A stretch of 64,000 nt of DNA. It comes from Azospirillum melinis (lineage in GTDB: Bacteria > Pseudomonadota > Alphaproteobacteria > Azospirillales > Azospirillaceae). Shown one piece after another: positions 6,607 to 15,033 of the stretch; positions within the stretch are counted from its first letter, which is position 1; each line of letters begins with the position of its first letter. The notes under the pieces were generated by a model. It was not told where the DNA came from, did no database searches, and saw only the letters and a list, made by a program, of their open reading frames with translations. Position numbers and translations under genes: made by a program. The stretch covers positions 186,001-250,000 of the forward strand of contig NZ_WHOS01000003.1 in assembly GCF_013340935.1 (NCBI RefSeq), written 5' to 3'.

Positions 6607-8418
6607 ATGGCGGAGCTTGTGACGTTGGTTGTGCTGCTGGCGGCGATGGTGGTCGCCGTGCCGGTGGCAAAGAGATTTGGGTTCGGGGCGCCGCTCGGCT
6701 ATCTCGCTGCCGGACTGGCGGTGGGGCCTGCGGGCCTTGGGCTGGTGACCAATGTGGGGGCGATCGCCCACGCCTCGGAACTCGGCGTCGTCATGCTGCT
6801 GTTCCTCATCGGGCTGGAACTGCGGCCCGCCCGCCTGTGGGTCATGCGGAAATCGGTGCTGGGGCTTGGTGGTGCGCAGGTCGCCGTCACCGGTGCGGTG
6901 ATCGCCGCGTTGTGCGGTTTGGGCCTGGGGCTCCCCTGGCCGACCGCGGTGGTGCTTGGCTTCGGTTTCGCCCTGTCCTCAACCGCCATGGCTCTGCCGA
7001 TGATGGCGGAGCGCGGCCTGCTCGCCAACCAGTCCGGACGAAGCGCCTTTTCCATCCTGCTGTTCCAGGACCTCGCCATCATCCCGGCGGTGGCGCTGCT
7101 GCCGTTGCTGGGCAACGGCAGCGTTCCGCATGCGGACGGCGCCTGGATGGCCGTGGCCAAGGCGGTGGTCGCGGTGGCGCTGGTGCTGATTGGCGGACGC
7201 TATCTGCTGCGGCCGATCTTCCATGCCGTCGACCGTGCCGGCGCGCCGGAGATCTTCACCGCCACCGCTTTGCTGATCGTCATCGGCACCGCCGTGCTGA
7301 TCCAGGAGGCCGGCCTGTCGATGTCGCTGGGCGCCTTCATGGCCGGCGTCCTGCTGTCGGATTCGGAATACCGGCACGAGGTGCAGGCCGATATCGAGCC
7401 GTTCGAGGGTTTGCTGCTCGGCCTGTTCTTCGTTTCGGTCGGGATGGGGGCGGATGTGCCGACCCTGCTGGCGCACCCGATCCGCTTCCTCGGTCTTGCC
7501 GTCGCGCTGCTGCTGGCGAAGGGGCTGGTGATGCTGGTCCTGGCCCGCGTTGCCGGGGTGCCTTGGGTCGGGTCTATGCGGATGGCGACGGTTCTGAGCC
7601 AGGGCGGCGAGTTCGGCTTTGTCCTGTTCGGGCTTGCGGTCGGTGGCGGTGCGATGGCGGGAGAGCAGGCGTCGGCAGCCATGCTGGTGGTCACCCTGTC
7701 GATGCTGGCAACCCCCTTCCTGTTCGCGGCGGAGGAGCGCTGGTTCGCGCCGCGCCTGATGGCCGGCAAGCCCAAGCGCCCGTTCGACACCCCGCCCGAC
7801 GAGAACCCGCCCGTCATCATCTGCGGATTCGGCCGGGTCGGGCAGGTGGTGGGCCGCGTGCTGCGGATGCGCGGCATCGCCTTCACCGCGCTGGAGAGCA
7901 GTGCGGCGCAGGTCGACTTCGTCCGCAAGTTCGGCAGCAAGGCCTATTACGGCGACCCGACGCGCGTCGAACTTCTGCGCGCCGCCGGGGCGGACAAGGC
8001 TAGGGTGCTGGTGGTGGCGCTGGACGACATGGAGCAGTCGCTGCGGGTGGTCGAGATGGCGACGCGCCATTTCCCCAACCTGACCATCTTCGCCCGCGCC
8101 CGCAACCGCCGCCATGTCCACCATCTGATGGACCGCGGCGTCACCCACATCGTGCGCGAGACCTTCGACAGCAGCATCCGGCTGACCGGCGACGTGCTGC
8201 GCCAGATGGGCATGCCGGAGGCCGAGGTCGGGCGGACGCTCGACACCTTCCGTGCCCATGACGAGCGCACCCTGATCCGTCAGCATGCCGTCCACAATGA
8301 CGAGACCAAGCTGATCCAGACCTCCCGCGATGCCGCCGCCGAGCTTCAGTCGCTGTTCGAGGCGGACCGCGAGGATGCCGTGCAGGGAGAGGCGGAACCG
8401 AGAACCGCCAGCGCCTAA
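6607..8418 (+). CDS. Kef-type monovalent cation:proton antiporter with RCK domain
   Basis: CPA2-family antiporter of 603 residues. The first 380 residues form 12 or so membrane helices (LGYLAAGLAVGP, LFLIGLELRPARLW, FGFALSSTAMALP, GAFMAGVLLSDS). A Rossmann NAD-binding TrkA-N domain begins at about 404 with ICGFGRVGQVVGRVLRMRG. The architecture matches KefB/KefC glutathione-gated potassium efflux and related YbaL/RosB proteins. No KefF/G ancillary subunit is adjacent. The stop overlaps the convergent ABC ATPase stop by 4 bases. Ion and gating ligand cannot be decided from sequence. Confidence 0.93.
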   Translation: MAELVTLVVLLAAMVVAVPVAKRFGFGAPLGYLAAGLAVGPAGLGLVTNVGAIAHASELGVVMLLFLIGLELRPARLWVMRKSVLGLGGAQVAVTGAVIAALCGLGLGLPWPTAVVLGFGFALSSTAMALPMMAERGLLANQSGRSAFSILLFQDLAIIPAVALLPLLGNGSVPHADGAWMAVAKAVVAVALVLIGGRYLLRPIFHAVDRAGAPEIFTATALLIVIGTAVLIQEAGLSMSLGAFMAGVLLSDSEYRHEVQADIEPFEGLLLGLFFVSVGMGADVPTLLAHPIRFLGLAVALLLAKGLVMLVLARVAGVPWVGSMRMATVLSQGGEFGFVLFGLAVGGGAMAGEQASAAMLVVTLSMLATPFLFAAEERWFAPRLMAGKPKRPFDTPPDENPPVIICGFGRVGQVVGRVLRMRGIAFTALESSAAQVDFVRKFGSKAYYGDPTRVELLRAAGADKARVLVVALDDMEQSLRVVEMATRHFPNLTIFARARNRRHVHHLMDRGVTHIVRETFDSSIRLTGDVLRQMGMPEAEVGRTLDTFRAHDERTLIRQHAVHNDETKLIQTSRDAAAELQSLFEADREDAVQGEAEPRTASA

Positions 8419-9212
8419 CCGATCAGCAGGCTGTCGTCGCTGATCTCCGCCCCGCCACGCTGTCTGGCGAACAGCGCGAGCAGGTGCGGCACGTCCAGTC
8501 CGGCGCGCTCCTCCCCCGCCACGTCCAGCACGACGCGGCCCTCGTGCAGCATCAGCGTGCGGTCGCCATAGTCGAGCGCCTGCCGCATCGAATGGGTGAC
8601 CATCAGCGTGGTCAGGCGGTTGTCGCGGACGATGCGGCGGGTCAGATCCAGCACGAAGTCGGCGGTGGCGGGGTCGAGTGCCGCGGTGTGCTCGTCCAGC
8701 AGCAGGATCTTGGAGCCGGCGAGCGTCGCCATCAGCAGGCTTACCGCCTGACGCTGGCCGCCGGACAGCAGGCCCATGCGGTCGTGCAGCCGGTTCTCCA
8801 ACCCCAGCCCCAGCGCCGCGATGCGGTCGCGGAAGCCCTTGCGGCGGTCGCCGCCCAGCGCCGACGCCAGACCGCGGCGGCGTCCGCGGGCGGCGGCGAG
8901 CGCCATGTTCTCCTCGATGGTCAATGTGGCGCAGCTGCCGGCCATCGGATCCTGGAAGACACGGGCAACCAGACCGGCGCGGCGCGGCGTGTCCCAGCGG
9001 GTGACGTCGGTGCCGTCGATGGAGATGCGCCCCTGCTCCGCCAGCACGTCGCCGGCCAGCGAGCCGAGGAAGGTCGACTTGCCGGCGCCGTTGGAGCCGA
9101 TGACGGTGACGAACTCGCCTTCGGGAATGGTCAGGTCGACGCCGCGCAGCGCATGCTTTTCCAGCGGCGTGCCGCGCCCGAAGGTGACGTGGATGTCTTC
9201 GACGACGATCAT
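8415..9212 (-). CDS. ABC transporter ATP-binding protein
   Basis: ATPase of 265 residues. Walker A GSNGAGKST at 39-47, signature LSGGQ at 149-153, Walker B ILLLDEHTAALD at 169-180, and the switch histidine in MVTHSM. The family partner of the adjacent permease is the type seen with PF04392 substrate-binding proteins (TrpXYZ-like importers). The start MIVVEDIHVTFGRG at 9212 overlaps the permease stop by ATGA. Last gene of a three-gene importer operon. Confidence 0.94.
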   Translation of the reverse strand: MIVVEDIHVTFGRGTPLEKHALRGVDLTIPEGEFVTVIGSNGAGKSTFLGSLAGDVLAEQGRISIDGTDVTRWDTPRRAGLVARVFQDPMAGSCATLTIEENMALAAARGRRRGLASALGGDRRKGFRDRIAALGLGLENRLHDRMGLLSGGQRQAVSLLMATLAGSKILLLDEHTAALDPATADFVLDLTRRIVRDNRLTTLMVTHSMRQALDYGDRTLMLHEGRVVLDVAGEERAGLDVPHLLALFARQRGGAEISDDSLLIG

Positions 9213-10105
9213 CGGGCGGCTTTCGTGCTGCGGCTGGCCTTCGCCTTCAGGCGCGGCAGGATCAGGGCGACGGCGACCAGCACCGCGGTCACCAGATTGA
9301 GGTCCGAGGCCTGCAGCCCGATGGCGTCGGCCGACAGCGCCAGCTGGACCGCGAGACGATAGAGGATCGAGCCGGCGACACAGCCGACCAGCGCCAGGGC
9401 CAGCGCGCGGGCGGGCAGCACCGTCTCGCCGACGATCACGGCGGCCAGCCCGACGACGATGGTGCCGATGCCGGTGGTGACGTCGGCGAAGCCATTGGTC
9501 TGGGCGAACAGGGCGCCGGCCAGACCGGTCAGGGCGTTCGACAGGGCGATGCCGGCATAGACATGGGCGTCGGTGTCGACGCCCTGCGCCCGCGCCATCC
9601 GTGCGTTCACGCCCGTCGCCCGCATCGCCAGCCCGAACTCGCTGCCCAGGAAGCGGGCGAGCAGCAGCACGACCACCGCGACGATGACGCCGACCACCAG
9701 CGGACGGACGATGTGGTCGGGAATCCCCAGCCCATAGAAGGGCGTCAGCACGGTGTCCTGCATCAGCAGCGCGACGTTCGGCCGGCCCATGACCCGCAGG
9801 TTGACCGAGAACAGCGCGATCATCGTCAGGATGCTGGCGAGCAGATGGAGGATCTTGAAGCGGACGTTCAGCGTCGCCGTGACCAGCCCGGCCGCAGCAC
9901 CGGCAAGTGCCGCCGCGAGGCTGGCGAGCCATGGGTTGACCCCGGCGATCAGCAGCACCGCGCAGACGGCCGCCCCCAGCGGAAAGCTTCCGTCCACCGT
10001 CAGGTCGGGGAAGTCCAGAATGCGGAAGGACAGATAGACGCCGATGGCGACCAGCGCATAGACGAGGCCGATCTCGATGGCGCCGAAGAGGGCGATTTCA
10101 GTCAT
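9209..10105 (-). CDS. ABC transporter permease, branched-chain-type fold
   Basis: Membrane protein of 298 residues with about eight to nine hydrophobic segments and the start MTEIALFGAIEIGLVYALVA. The conserved FPDLTVDGSFPLGAA segment (about 32-46) and the loop GLAMRATGVNARMARAQGVD are typical of permeases paired with PF04392 binding proteins. It lies between the binding-protein gene and the ATPase gene. The substrate is not identifiable; relatives have been associated with tryptophan or other small organic solutes. Confidence 0.92.
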   Translation of the reverse strand: MTEIALFGAIEIGLVYALVAIGVYLSFRILDFPDLTVDGSFPLGAAVCAVLLIAGVNPWLASLAAALAGAAAGLVTATLNVRFKILHLLASILTMIALFSVNLRVMGRPNVALLMQDTVLTPFYGLGIPDHIVRPLVVGVIVAVVVLLLARFLGSEFGLAMRATGVNARMARAQGVDTDAHVYAGIALSNALTGLAGALFAQTNGFADVTTGIGTIVVGLAAVIVGETVLPARALALALVGCVAGSILYRLAVQLALSADAIGLQASDLNLVTAVLVAVALILPRLKAKASRSTKAAR

Positions 10106-10130
10106 TGCGGTGCTTTTGAAAGGGCTTGGC

Positions 10131-10151
10131 GGGGGAGCGCTCGGCTCCCCC
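10131..10151. promoter_or_regulatory. Intercistronic stem-loop between binding-protein and permease genes
   Basis: GGGGGAGC at 10131-10138 pairs with GCTCCCCC at 10144-10151 around a 5-base loop. It lies in the 57-base gap just after the binding-protein stop. Such hairpins in ABC operons often give more binding protein than permease by partial termination or 3-prime protection; that effect is inferred. Confidence 0.55.
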
Positions 10152-10162
10152 CAGACGATCGC

Positions 10163-11143
10163 TTACTGCCCGACAACCTTCGTCGCGCGCTTCACCACCG
10201 CGTCGGGCAGGGTGACGCCCATGGCGGCGGCGGACTTGGGGTTGACGAACAGGTCGGTGCCCTTGGCGAGCGCCACCGGGATGTCGCCCGGCTTCTCGCC
10301 CTTCAGGACGCGGGCGACGATGGCGCCGGTCTGCTTGCCGACCTGGAAATAATCGAAGCCGACCGAGGCGACCGTGCCGCGGGCGACGCTGTCGGTGTCG
10401 GCGGAGAAGATCGGCAGCTTCGCCTGCTGGCCGACCGCGATCACGCTTTCCAGGGCCGACACGACGGTGTTGTCGAGCGGGATGTAGACGGCATCGGCCT
10501 TGCCGACGAGGCTGCGCACCGCCGGCTGGGCATCGGACGACTTCGGCACGGAAGCCTCGACGACGCTCAGGCCAACCTTGGCCGCCTCGTCCTTCAACGC
10601 CTTGACCAGCACGATGGAGTTGGGCTCACCGGGGTTGTACAGTACGCCGATGCGCTTGACCTGTGGCAGGATCTCGCGGATCAGCGCCACATGCTCGCCC
10701 ACCGGGGCCATGTCGGACAGGCCGGTGATGTTGGCGCCGGGCTTGTCCATCGATTTCACCATCTGGGCCGAGATCGGATCGGTCACTGCGGTGAAAACAA
10801 CCGGGATGTCGCGGGTCGCCGCCGCCACGGCCTGGGCCGAGGGGGTGGAGATCGGCACGATCACGTCCGGGCGGGAACCGGCGAACTGGCGGGCGATCTG
10901 CGCGGCGGTGGCCGGATTGCCCTGCGCGCTCTGGTATTCGACCTTGAGCGTCTGGCCCTGGACGAAGCCGGCGTCCTTCAACGCTTCCACGATGCCGTCG
11001 CGGGTGGCGTCGAGCGCCGGGTGCTGGACGATGGCGGTGATGGCGACGGTCTTGCTCTGCGCCATGGCCGGAACCGGCGCGGCGATCGGACCGACGAAGG
11101 CGGCGAGTGCCGCCGCGGCGCACAACAGGCGGGTGAAGGACAT
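10163..11143 (-). CDS. ABC transporter substrate-binding protein (PF04392 type)
   Basis: Periplasmic binding protein of 326 residues from the ATG at 11143, chosen because a GGAGAG ribosome site precedes it and it gives a clean signal peptide (MSFTRLLCAAAALAAFVGPI, cleavage near AMA-Q). The mature part has the family pattern KTVAITAIVQHPALDATRDG, PDVIVPISTPSAQAVAAAT, IPVVFTAVTDPISAQMV and GVLYNPGEPNS. First gene of the importer operon with permease and ATPase. Ligand unknown; homologues in Gram-positive bacteria are proposed for tryptophan. Confidence 0.92.
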   Translation of the reverse strand: MSFTRLLCAAAALAAFVGPIAAPVPAMAQSKTVAITAIVQHPALDATRDGIVEALKDAGFVQGQTLKVEYQSAQGNPATAAQIARQFAGSRPDVIVPISTPSAQAVAAATRDIPVVFTAVTDPISAQMVKSMDKPGANITGLSDMAPVGEHVALIREILPQVKRIGVLYNPGEPNSIVLVKALKDEAAKVGLSVVEASVPKSSDAQPAVRSLVGKADAVYIPLDNTVVSALESVIAVGQQAKLPIFSADTDSVARGTVASVGFDYFQVGKQTGAIVARVLKGEKPGDIPVALAKGTDLFVNPKSAAAMGVTLPDAVVKRATKVVGQ

Positions 11144-11318
11144 GGCTTGGGACTCTCCGCAACGCAAAGGTCTTCCCCTAGACCGCGCGGACGCCGCCGT
11201 CAACTCGGCAGCAGGGGCGTCCGGGCCAGGATATGGCGGCATGCCGGCCCTGCCCGCAATCGGGAGTGTGGTTTGCAGGAGAAGAGCCTATATTGTGGGC
11301 AACACGGAAGGAGTGGCC

Positions 11319-11711
11319 ATGATCGCAGGGACCGGAACGGCTCCGTCGAAGTTTCTCGCCTCCTTCCGCGGCCTGATCGGCTGCTGCCCCAATTGCGGGC
11401 GCGGCCGGCTGCTGCGGAATTTCCTCAAGCCGGTCGACCAGTGTTCGGCTTGCGGCGAGGCTTATGGTCACCTGCGTGCCGACGACGCGCCGCCATGGAT
11501 GACGATCCTGATCGTCGGCCACATCGTCATTCCCGCCCTGCTGTCGGTCGAGCAGACCTATGAGCCGCCGACCTGGGTGCATCTGACGATCTGGCCGTCG
11601 CTGACCCTGCTGCTGACGCTGCTTCTGCTGCCGCGCTGCAAGGGGCTGGTGCTGGGGTTGCTGTGGAGCACCGGCGCGCCGGGGTCGGAGCGCGGCGAAG
11701 GAGTCGGTTGA
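11319..11711 (+). CDS. DUF983 zinc-ribbon membrane protein
   Basis: Protein of 130 residues. N-terminal cysteine pairs GCCPNCGRGRLLRNFLK and QCSACGEAYGHL form a zinc ribbon, followed by DDAPPW and two membrane segments (WMTILIVGHIVIPALL and LTLLLTLLLLPRCKGL). This is the DUF983 layout. The gene is often found near cytochrome oxidase assembly genes in alphaproteobacteria, but not here. An AAGGAG ribosome site sits 8 bases before the ATG. It diverges from the ABC importer. Confidence 0.9.
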   Translation: MIAGTGTAPSKFLASFRGLIGCCPNCGRGRLLRNFLKPVDQCSACGEAYGHLRADDAPPWMTILIVGHIVIPALLSVEQTYEPPTWVHLTIWPSLTLLLTLLLLPRCKGLVLGLLWSTGAPGSERGEGVG

Positions 11712-11768
11712 CGGGATTTCCCGCCAGGATCAAGCTTGCTGCCGGTTGTTGCGGTGGAGAGCGGCCGA

Positions 11769-12044
11769 ATGCGGATCGCGCGCAAACCTTCGGAACCGGG
11801 CAGTTTCCTGATCGATATGAACCCAGCGTGGGCCGAGAGAATTGGACCGTTGGGTTTGGCGGCGGTTTGCGGCACCATCGGTGCGGCCGTTGCCTTGGCG
11901 GTCCTGTGGGGATTCGCCGATGCCGGTCTGCTTCATCGCAGCCGCTGGGCTGCCGGATTTCCGGTGTTCATCGGCGCGTATCTCGGCGCGATGAACGGAT
12001 GGAAGGACTGGCGGCGCAGTTTCGACGGTTCCTACCGGCACTGA
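11769..12044 (+). CDS. Small uncharacterised membrane protein
   Basis: Protein of 91 residues with two hydrophobic stretches (LGLAAVCGTIGAAVALAVLW and AAGFPVFIGAYLGAM). The ATG at 11769 follows a GGAGAG site at good spacing, which favours it over an in-frame start at 11736. A strong terminator follows at 12086, consistent with a real plus-strand transcript. I do not recognise the family. Confidence 0.5.
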   Translation: MRIARKPSEPGSFLIDMNPAWAERIGPLGLAAVCGTIGAAVALAVLWGFADAGLLHRSRWAAGFPVFIGAYLGAMNGWKDWRRSFDGSYRH

Positions 12045-12085
12045 CCGGAATCCAGATTTCCCGTAGATGATTTCCCGGACATGGA

Positions 12086-12121
12086 AACGGCACCGCGCAG
12101 CGAAGCACGGTGCCGTTTTTC
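12086..12121 (+). terminator. Rho-independent terminator
   Basis: AACGGCACCG (12086-12095) and CGGTGCCGTT (12108-12117) form a perfect 10-bp stem with a 12-base loop, followed by TTTTT. It ends the plus-strand transcript and lies between convergent genes. Confidence 0.85.
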
Positions 12122-12135
12122 TTGACGACTTGCCG

Positions 12136-12303
12136 TCAGCGCGCGCTCGGCAGGGCGCTGCCGTGACCGGCGCGGGCGCCGGACAGGCTGGCGCGCAGCT
12201 TGCCGAACAGCTCGCGCAGGTAGTCGGCGCGCATCTGGCGGGCGGCCAGCATGATTTCGTCGTGGCTGCGGGGATCGCGGACTTCGTTGATAGACATGGT
12301 CAT
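12136..12303 (-). CDS. Small basic hypothetical protein
   Basis: Protein of 55 residues from ATG 12303 (MTMSINEVRDPRSHDEIMLA); a second ATG lies at 12297. The central helix AARQMRADYLRELFGKLRA resembles the amphipathic helix seen in many short alphaproteobacterial DUF1127-neighbour proteins, but the DUF1127 signature itself is absent. The SD-like GGAG lies 12 bases upstream, longer than ideal. Placed between a terminator and an acidic hypothetical gene on the same strand. Confidence 0.5.
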   Translation of the reverse strand: MTMSINEVRDPRSHDEIMLAARQMRADYLRELFGKLRASLSGARAGHGSALPSAR

Positions 12304-12532
12304 GGCTCTAGGAATCTCCACGTGAGGTGAGAGACGTCCACTCCCTTTGGCATTGTTTGCTTTGTGGAGTTCAAGGTAGGGCAGAGCCACTGTCCCATGA
12401 AGCGCGGTCCGTGCAAGGCCGACCGACGTTTTCCGTATCAGCTTCGTCAATCAACGGAGGTGCGAACTATTGCCGCAGGACGCGGTTTGCGGCTGGCTGC
12501 GGCCGACAGTGGGCAACAGTTCGCAGGACCTG

Positions 12533-12895
12533 TCACTCGCGGTCGCGTGCGCCGTCCACTGCGACGTTGCGGTCGGAGACGATGCGGTCGTTGCTGCGTT
12601 CTCCCGCCTGCCCCTGCGGATGGTCGGGCTGGCGCGGTGGCAGCGGACCGGTGCCGAGACCGCCGGCCTCCTCGCTGCCGGGGATGCCGAAATCCTCGTC
12701 GGGCTGGTCGATAGGGCCGCCGGCGCCGGGGCCGATGATACGCTGGAAGCCTTCGATCTCCTCGTCCACGTCCAGATGATCGCGCGTCTCGGGGATATCC
12801 AGCGGGATGTCGCGCTCGTCGATGCCGTCACTGTCGCTGGGGCCGGTGGTGTTGCCGGCCTTGCGGCTGTCGTTGTTGCGGTCATTGGTGGCCAT
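12533..12895 (-). CDS. Acidic, probably disordered hypothetical protein
   Basis: Protein of 120 residues rich in Asp, Glu, Gly and Pro, without hydrophobic core or membrane segments. The segment DIPLDIPETRDHLDVDEEIE is followed by a glycine/proline-rich part. A GGAGAG ribosome site lies 6 bases before the ATG at 12895, supporting translation. It follows the methyltransferase-like gene by 39 bases on the same strand, so they may be co-transcribed. No family recognised. Confidence 0.55.
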   Translation of the reverse strand: MATNDRNNDSRKAGNTTGPSDSDGIDERDIPLDIPETRDHLDVDEEIEGFQRIIGPGAGGPIDQPDEDFGIPGSEEAGGLGTGPLPPRQPDHPQGQAGERSNDRIVSDRNVAVDGARDRE

Positions 12896-12934
12896 GGGTG
12901 CTCTCCGCTCTGATGTGTCGAGGTTTCGCTGTCC

Positions 12935-13750
12935 TCAACAGGGCGGAAGGGCGCTTGTCACCGACCGCACATCGAACCAGCCGCCGACGCTGTGGCGCAG
13001 ATCGTGCCGCCGGTCCTGTTCCGGTGCCGGGGCGATGTCCCACAGCCAGGACATGTCGGGGGCGGGAAGGGCAAGGCCCCAGGTCGAATCCTCCACCTCG
13101 GTCACGGTGCCGCCATGGATCCAGGAGGCGTCGATGTCGGTGAACAGTGCCGCGTGTTCGGCGATGGCGGTCAGCCAGCACAGGTGACCGTGGACCATGC
13201 GCAGCGCGAAGGCCATCCGCTCCGCTGCCGGAACCTTCGGCGCACGGCGCTCCACCGCCTCCAGCGGCAGCAGGGGCAACTGGGACAGCAGATTGCAGGA
13301 CAGGGCGAAGCGAAAGGGACTCCCCTCCGGAATCGGTGCAACGAAGCCGGTTGGCAGCGGGCCGCGGCTGTCGAGCGACGCTGCAAGCGGGGCCAGGGCG
13401 CCGCTGACGTCCATCTCGACCAGCCGGACGTTGGGCAAGGCGGCGGCCCGGCGGCGGACGGCGCGGCTGTGCAGGATGTCGACCAGCACCACCTCGTCGA
13501 AGCGGGCCGTCAGCCTTTCCAGTGGGATTTCGATCAGTAGCCCGGAACCGGCGACCAGCGCCCGTCCGCCCGGAGGCGCCCATTCCATCGCTTGCTCGAC
13601 GAAGCGGTGGCAGGCGGCGACATGCGGTGCCCATGCCCGTCTCTGCCGCCGGTAGCGGGCGCCCAGCGCCACCATCTCCGACAGATGGCCGAACCTGCGG
13701 GCCAGCGGCGGGCAGGGGGTGGTCAGATATTCGAAGGCTTCGCGCAACAT
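12935..13750 (-). CDS. Putative class I methyltransferase-fold protein
   Basis: Protein of 271 residues. Residues about 60-115 resemble a SAM-binding Rossmann start: GGRALVAGSGLLIEIPL then FDEVVLVDILHSRAVRRRA and NVRLVEMDVSG, giving a glycine-rich loop, an acidic strand-2 end and an acidic strand-3 end. The canonical GxGxG is loosened to AGSGLL, so activity is uncertain. A conserved-looking ALSCNLLSQLPLLPLEAVE follows. It diverges from the SDR gene across 97 bases. Substrate unknown. Confidence 0.65.
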   Translation of the reverse strand: MLREAFEYLTTPCPPLARRFGHLSEMVALGARYRRQRRAWAPHVAACHRFVEQAMEWAPPGGRALVAGSGLLIEIPLERLTARFDEVVLVDILHSRAVRRRAAALPNVRLVEMDVSGALAPLAASLDSRGPLPTGFVAPIPEGSPFRFALSCNLLSQLPLLPLEAVERRAPKVPAAERMAFALRMVHGHLCWLTAIAEHAALFTDIDASWIHGGTVTEVEDSTWGLALPAPDMSWLWDIAPAPEQDRRHDLRHSVGGWFDVRSVTSALPPC

Positions 13751-13847
13751 CGCCGGCCAATTACCTCCCGTCGGTTTCTCCCTGGCGCCTCGCCTTTTGG
13801 CCGTCTCACCCCTTGACCAGCGAGGGTGGCAAGGTACCTATGGCGCC

Positions 13848-14618
13848 ATGGTCGAGATCAAGAGGAAAGCGGCCCTCGTCACCGGGGCCGGTAAGCGCAT
13901 CGGGCGGGCCATCGCGCTCGATCTGGCGGGGCGGGGGTGGGACGTCGCCGTCCATTACCGAAGCTCCCGCGCGGAGGCCGATGCCGTCGTCGCGGAGATC
14001 GAGCGGGCGGGCGGACGCGCCATGGCCTTCGCCGCCGATCTGGACCGCGAGGCGGAGGTGAAGACGCTGGTGCCGTCGGTGACGGAGCAGCTCGGTCCGC
14101 TGACCCTGCTGGTCAACAACGCGTCCCGCTTCGAACGCGACGAGGTCGCCGACGTGACCCGCGAATCGTGGGACGCGCATATGGAGGCGAACCTGCGGGC
14201 TCCCTTCGTGCTGTCGCAGGACTTCGCGTCGCGGTTGCCGGACGGGGAGAGTGGGCTGATCGTCAACATCATCGACCAGCGCGTCTGGAACCCCACGCCG
14301 CACTTCGTCTCCTATACCCTGTCGAAAATGGGGCTGTGGGCGCTGACCCGGACGATGGCATTGGCGCTGGCCCCACGGATCCGTGTCAACGGCATCGGTC
14401 CCGGCCCGACCCTGCGCAACGACCGCCAGACGGTGGAGGAATTCGCCGAACAGTGGGACTCGACCCCGCTTCGGCGCGGCACCACGCCGGAGGAGGTTTG
14501 CGCCGCCATCCGCTTCCTGATCGCCGCCCCGGCAATGACCGGACAGATGATCGCGCTGGACGGTGGGGAGCATCTGGGATGGGCGCAGCCGGCGCATGGC
14601 TTCGTGCCCACCGAATGA
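13848..14618 (+). CDS. SDR oxidoreductase of the PTR1/FolM (pteridine reductase-like) type
   Basis: Protein of 256 residues. NADP-binding motif TGAGKRIG at 12-19, NNAS at 90-93, catalytic YTLSK with Tyr156 and Lys160. The usual catalytic serine position carries Asp143 (VNIIDQ), as in trypanosomatid PTR1 and bacterial FolM, and the following RVNGIGPG matches that group. This suggests reduction of a dihydropterin, although other SDR activities are possible. The start MVEIKRKAALVTG at 13848 is chosen to place the first strand correctly. It is alone on its transcript ahead of the 415-base gap. Confidence 0.82.
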   Translation: MVEIKRKAALVTGAGKRIGRAIALDLAGRGWDVAVHYRSSRAEADAVVAEIERAGGRAMAFAADLDREAEVKTLVPSVTEQLGPLTLLVNNASRFERDEVADVTRESWDAHMEANLRAPFVLSQDFASRLPDGESGLIVNIIDQRVWNPTPHFVSYTLSKMGLWALTRTMALALAPRIRVNGIGPGPTLRNDRQTVEEFAEQWDSTPLRRGTTPEEVCAAIRFLIAAPAMTGQMIALDGGEHLGWAQPAHGFVPTE

Positions 14619-15033
14619 CGGCGTGTTACAGCGCGTAAACATGGGAAGACGCGCCCGTCCGGAGCCGGAGGGTGGGCGGGATCGAGGCGGGCGAAGGCGG
14701 GGGCGAGGAAAAGGACCGCGCGTTTTACACAGGTGCCCCACCCCGCGCAAGAGGCGCCTGCGCCGCAGCGACAATTTTGTGTCAGCACGCCAATTCCCGC
14801 TCTTGACTTGACCCTGCCCTAGTGAAATCAACGACTTAGAAAAAATGCTAAAAAAATAGGCAGAGGCATGCGATCCCTTGCGGCGCCTAGCTCCGGGCGG
14901 GCTACTCCCTCCGTTATCGACAAACTTATCCACAGGTTTCGTGGATATTCTTTCGGAGGGGTGAGTCGATCCACATGCGACCTGCATGTGCCCAACAGTT
15001 GACCCACGGCGGCCGCTCAACGACATTCTGGTC
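14619..15033. other. 415-base intergenic region with AT tract and DnaA-box cluster (origin candidate)
   Basis: The left part (14619-14800) is G/C-rich with no feature I can support. TTGACT at 14803-14808 could be a -35 element. An AT-rich tract lies at 14836-14859, mostly A and T. DnaA-box-like 9-mers follow: TTATCGACA (14914-14922, 8 of 9), TTATCCACA (14926-14934, perfect), an inverted CGTGGATAT (14940-14948, 7 of 9) and CGATCCACA (14967-14975, 7 of 9). Four boxes within 62 bases next to an AT tract is the layout of a replication origin or of a DnaA-regulated promoter. Gene strand bias shifts here. The function is inferred. Confidence 0.5.

Noticed and set aside
8415-9932. Long minus frame suggesting a 505-residue fused ABC protein
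   Set aside because: Only the part from 9212 down is the ATPase; the upstream part is an out-of-frame reading of the permease gene.
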